Made by a program: the position numbers and the translations under genes | DNA from: Neorhizobium galegae | GTDB lineage: Bacteria > Pseudomonadota > Alphaproteobacteria > Rhizobiales > Rhizobiaceae | Direction: 5' to 3' | Length of the DNA stretch: 64,000 nt | Assembly (NCBI RefSeq): GCF_021391675.1 | Contig: NZ_CP090095.1 | Coordinates: 129,501-193,500, forward strand | The notes under the pieces: generated by a model | What the model was told of the DNA's origin: nothing | Seen by the model: the letters and a program-made list of their open reading frames with translations, nothing else | Database searches by the model: none | Part shown: positions 63,921 to 64,000 of the stretch, in pieces | Position numbering within the stretch: position 1 is the first letter of the stretch | Layout: the number at the start of each line of letters is the position of its first letter

Positions 63921-64000
63921 AGCCATATCCCCTCAAGGCAATAAAGTGCATCGGTAGGTGCTTCCCTCCCCAACGGGCGGAAACGTTTGAAAACGAGAAG

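Overview
The window is high-GC, densely coded alphaproteobacterial DNA, most likely from the Rhizobiaceae (Rhizobium/Agrobacterium/Neorhizobium/Ensifer-like). Four things point there: a fixNOQP-fixGHIS (cbb3 oxidase) operon pair, a hybrid FixL with an OmpR-type FxkR regulator and a FixK, a RIME-like intergenic palindromic element, and a propionyl-CoA carboxylase/methylmalonyl-CoA mutase group in rhizobial style. No rRNA, tRNA, CRISPR array, intact IS element or phage gene was seen. The species and the replicon cannot be told from the sequence.

Region by region. 0-1.1 kb: the end of an ABC importer operon. 1.1-9.7 kb: ccoNOQP and ccoGHIS, each preceded by a perfect TTGA-N6-TCAA FixK/FNR site; a decayed VapBC-like toxin-antitoxin relic lies between the two operons. 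9.9-10.3 kb: an AT-richer VOC protein and a strong terminator. 10.3-13.9 kb: the oxygen-signalling module hfixL, fixK and divergent fxkR, with a candidate FxkR site (K-box) upstream of fixK. 13.9-22.6 kb: a dipeptide/oligopeptide-type ABC importer, with a CocE-type hydrolase and a CapA-like protein downstream of a double hairpin; a divergent LysR regulator follows at 22.8-23.7 kb. 23.8-31.4 kb: propionate catabolism (pccB, pccA, methylmalonyl-CoA mutase), with a YghU-like GST and two unrecognised small genes between them.

31.4-38.7 kb: SorC-type regulator, UgpBAE-like glycerol-3-phosphate importer, glycerophosphodiesterase, PhoD-like phosphatase and HAD phosphatase, which together look like an organophosphate-scavenging unit. 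38.8-44.0 kb: a second importer (ATPase, binding protein, two permeases) with a LacI regulator; a RIME-like element splits the operon. 44.0-50.5 kb: amidohydrolase, MarR regulator, enoyl-CoA hydratase, feruloyl-CoA synthase-like ligase, SDR and acyl-CoA dehydrogenase, probably hydroxycinnamate or related aromatic acyl-CoA catabolism. 50.6-56.7 kb: a LysR regulator, an FAD oxidoreductase, the two subunits of an aconitase-X enzyme, an SDR and a sorbitol/xylitol-dehydrogenase-like protein; this pathway is not assigned, and near-identical palindromes precede the regulator and the oxidoreductase. 56.7-64.0 kb: an orphan ParA-type ATPase next to a chemotaxis operon (two related transducers, cheW, cheR, cheB) without cheA or cheY in view.

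The best-supported integrated system is the low-oxygen circuit. Inferred wiring: hFixL (heme PAS) signals to FxkR, FxkR acts at the K-box to express fixK, and FixK acts at the two sites in front of ccoN and ccoG. The least explained groups are the aconitase-X cluster and the ParA/chemotaxis neighbourhood. All assignments rest on reading motifs and family resemblance; no database search was possible.
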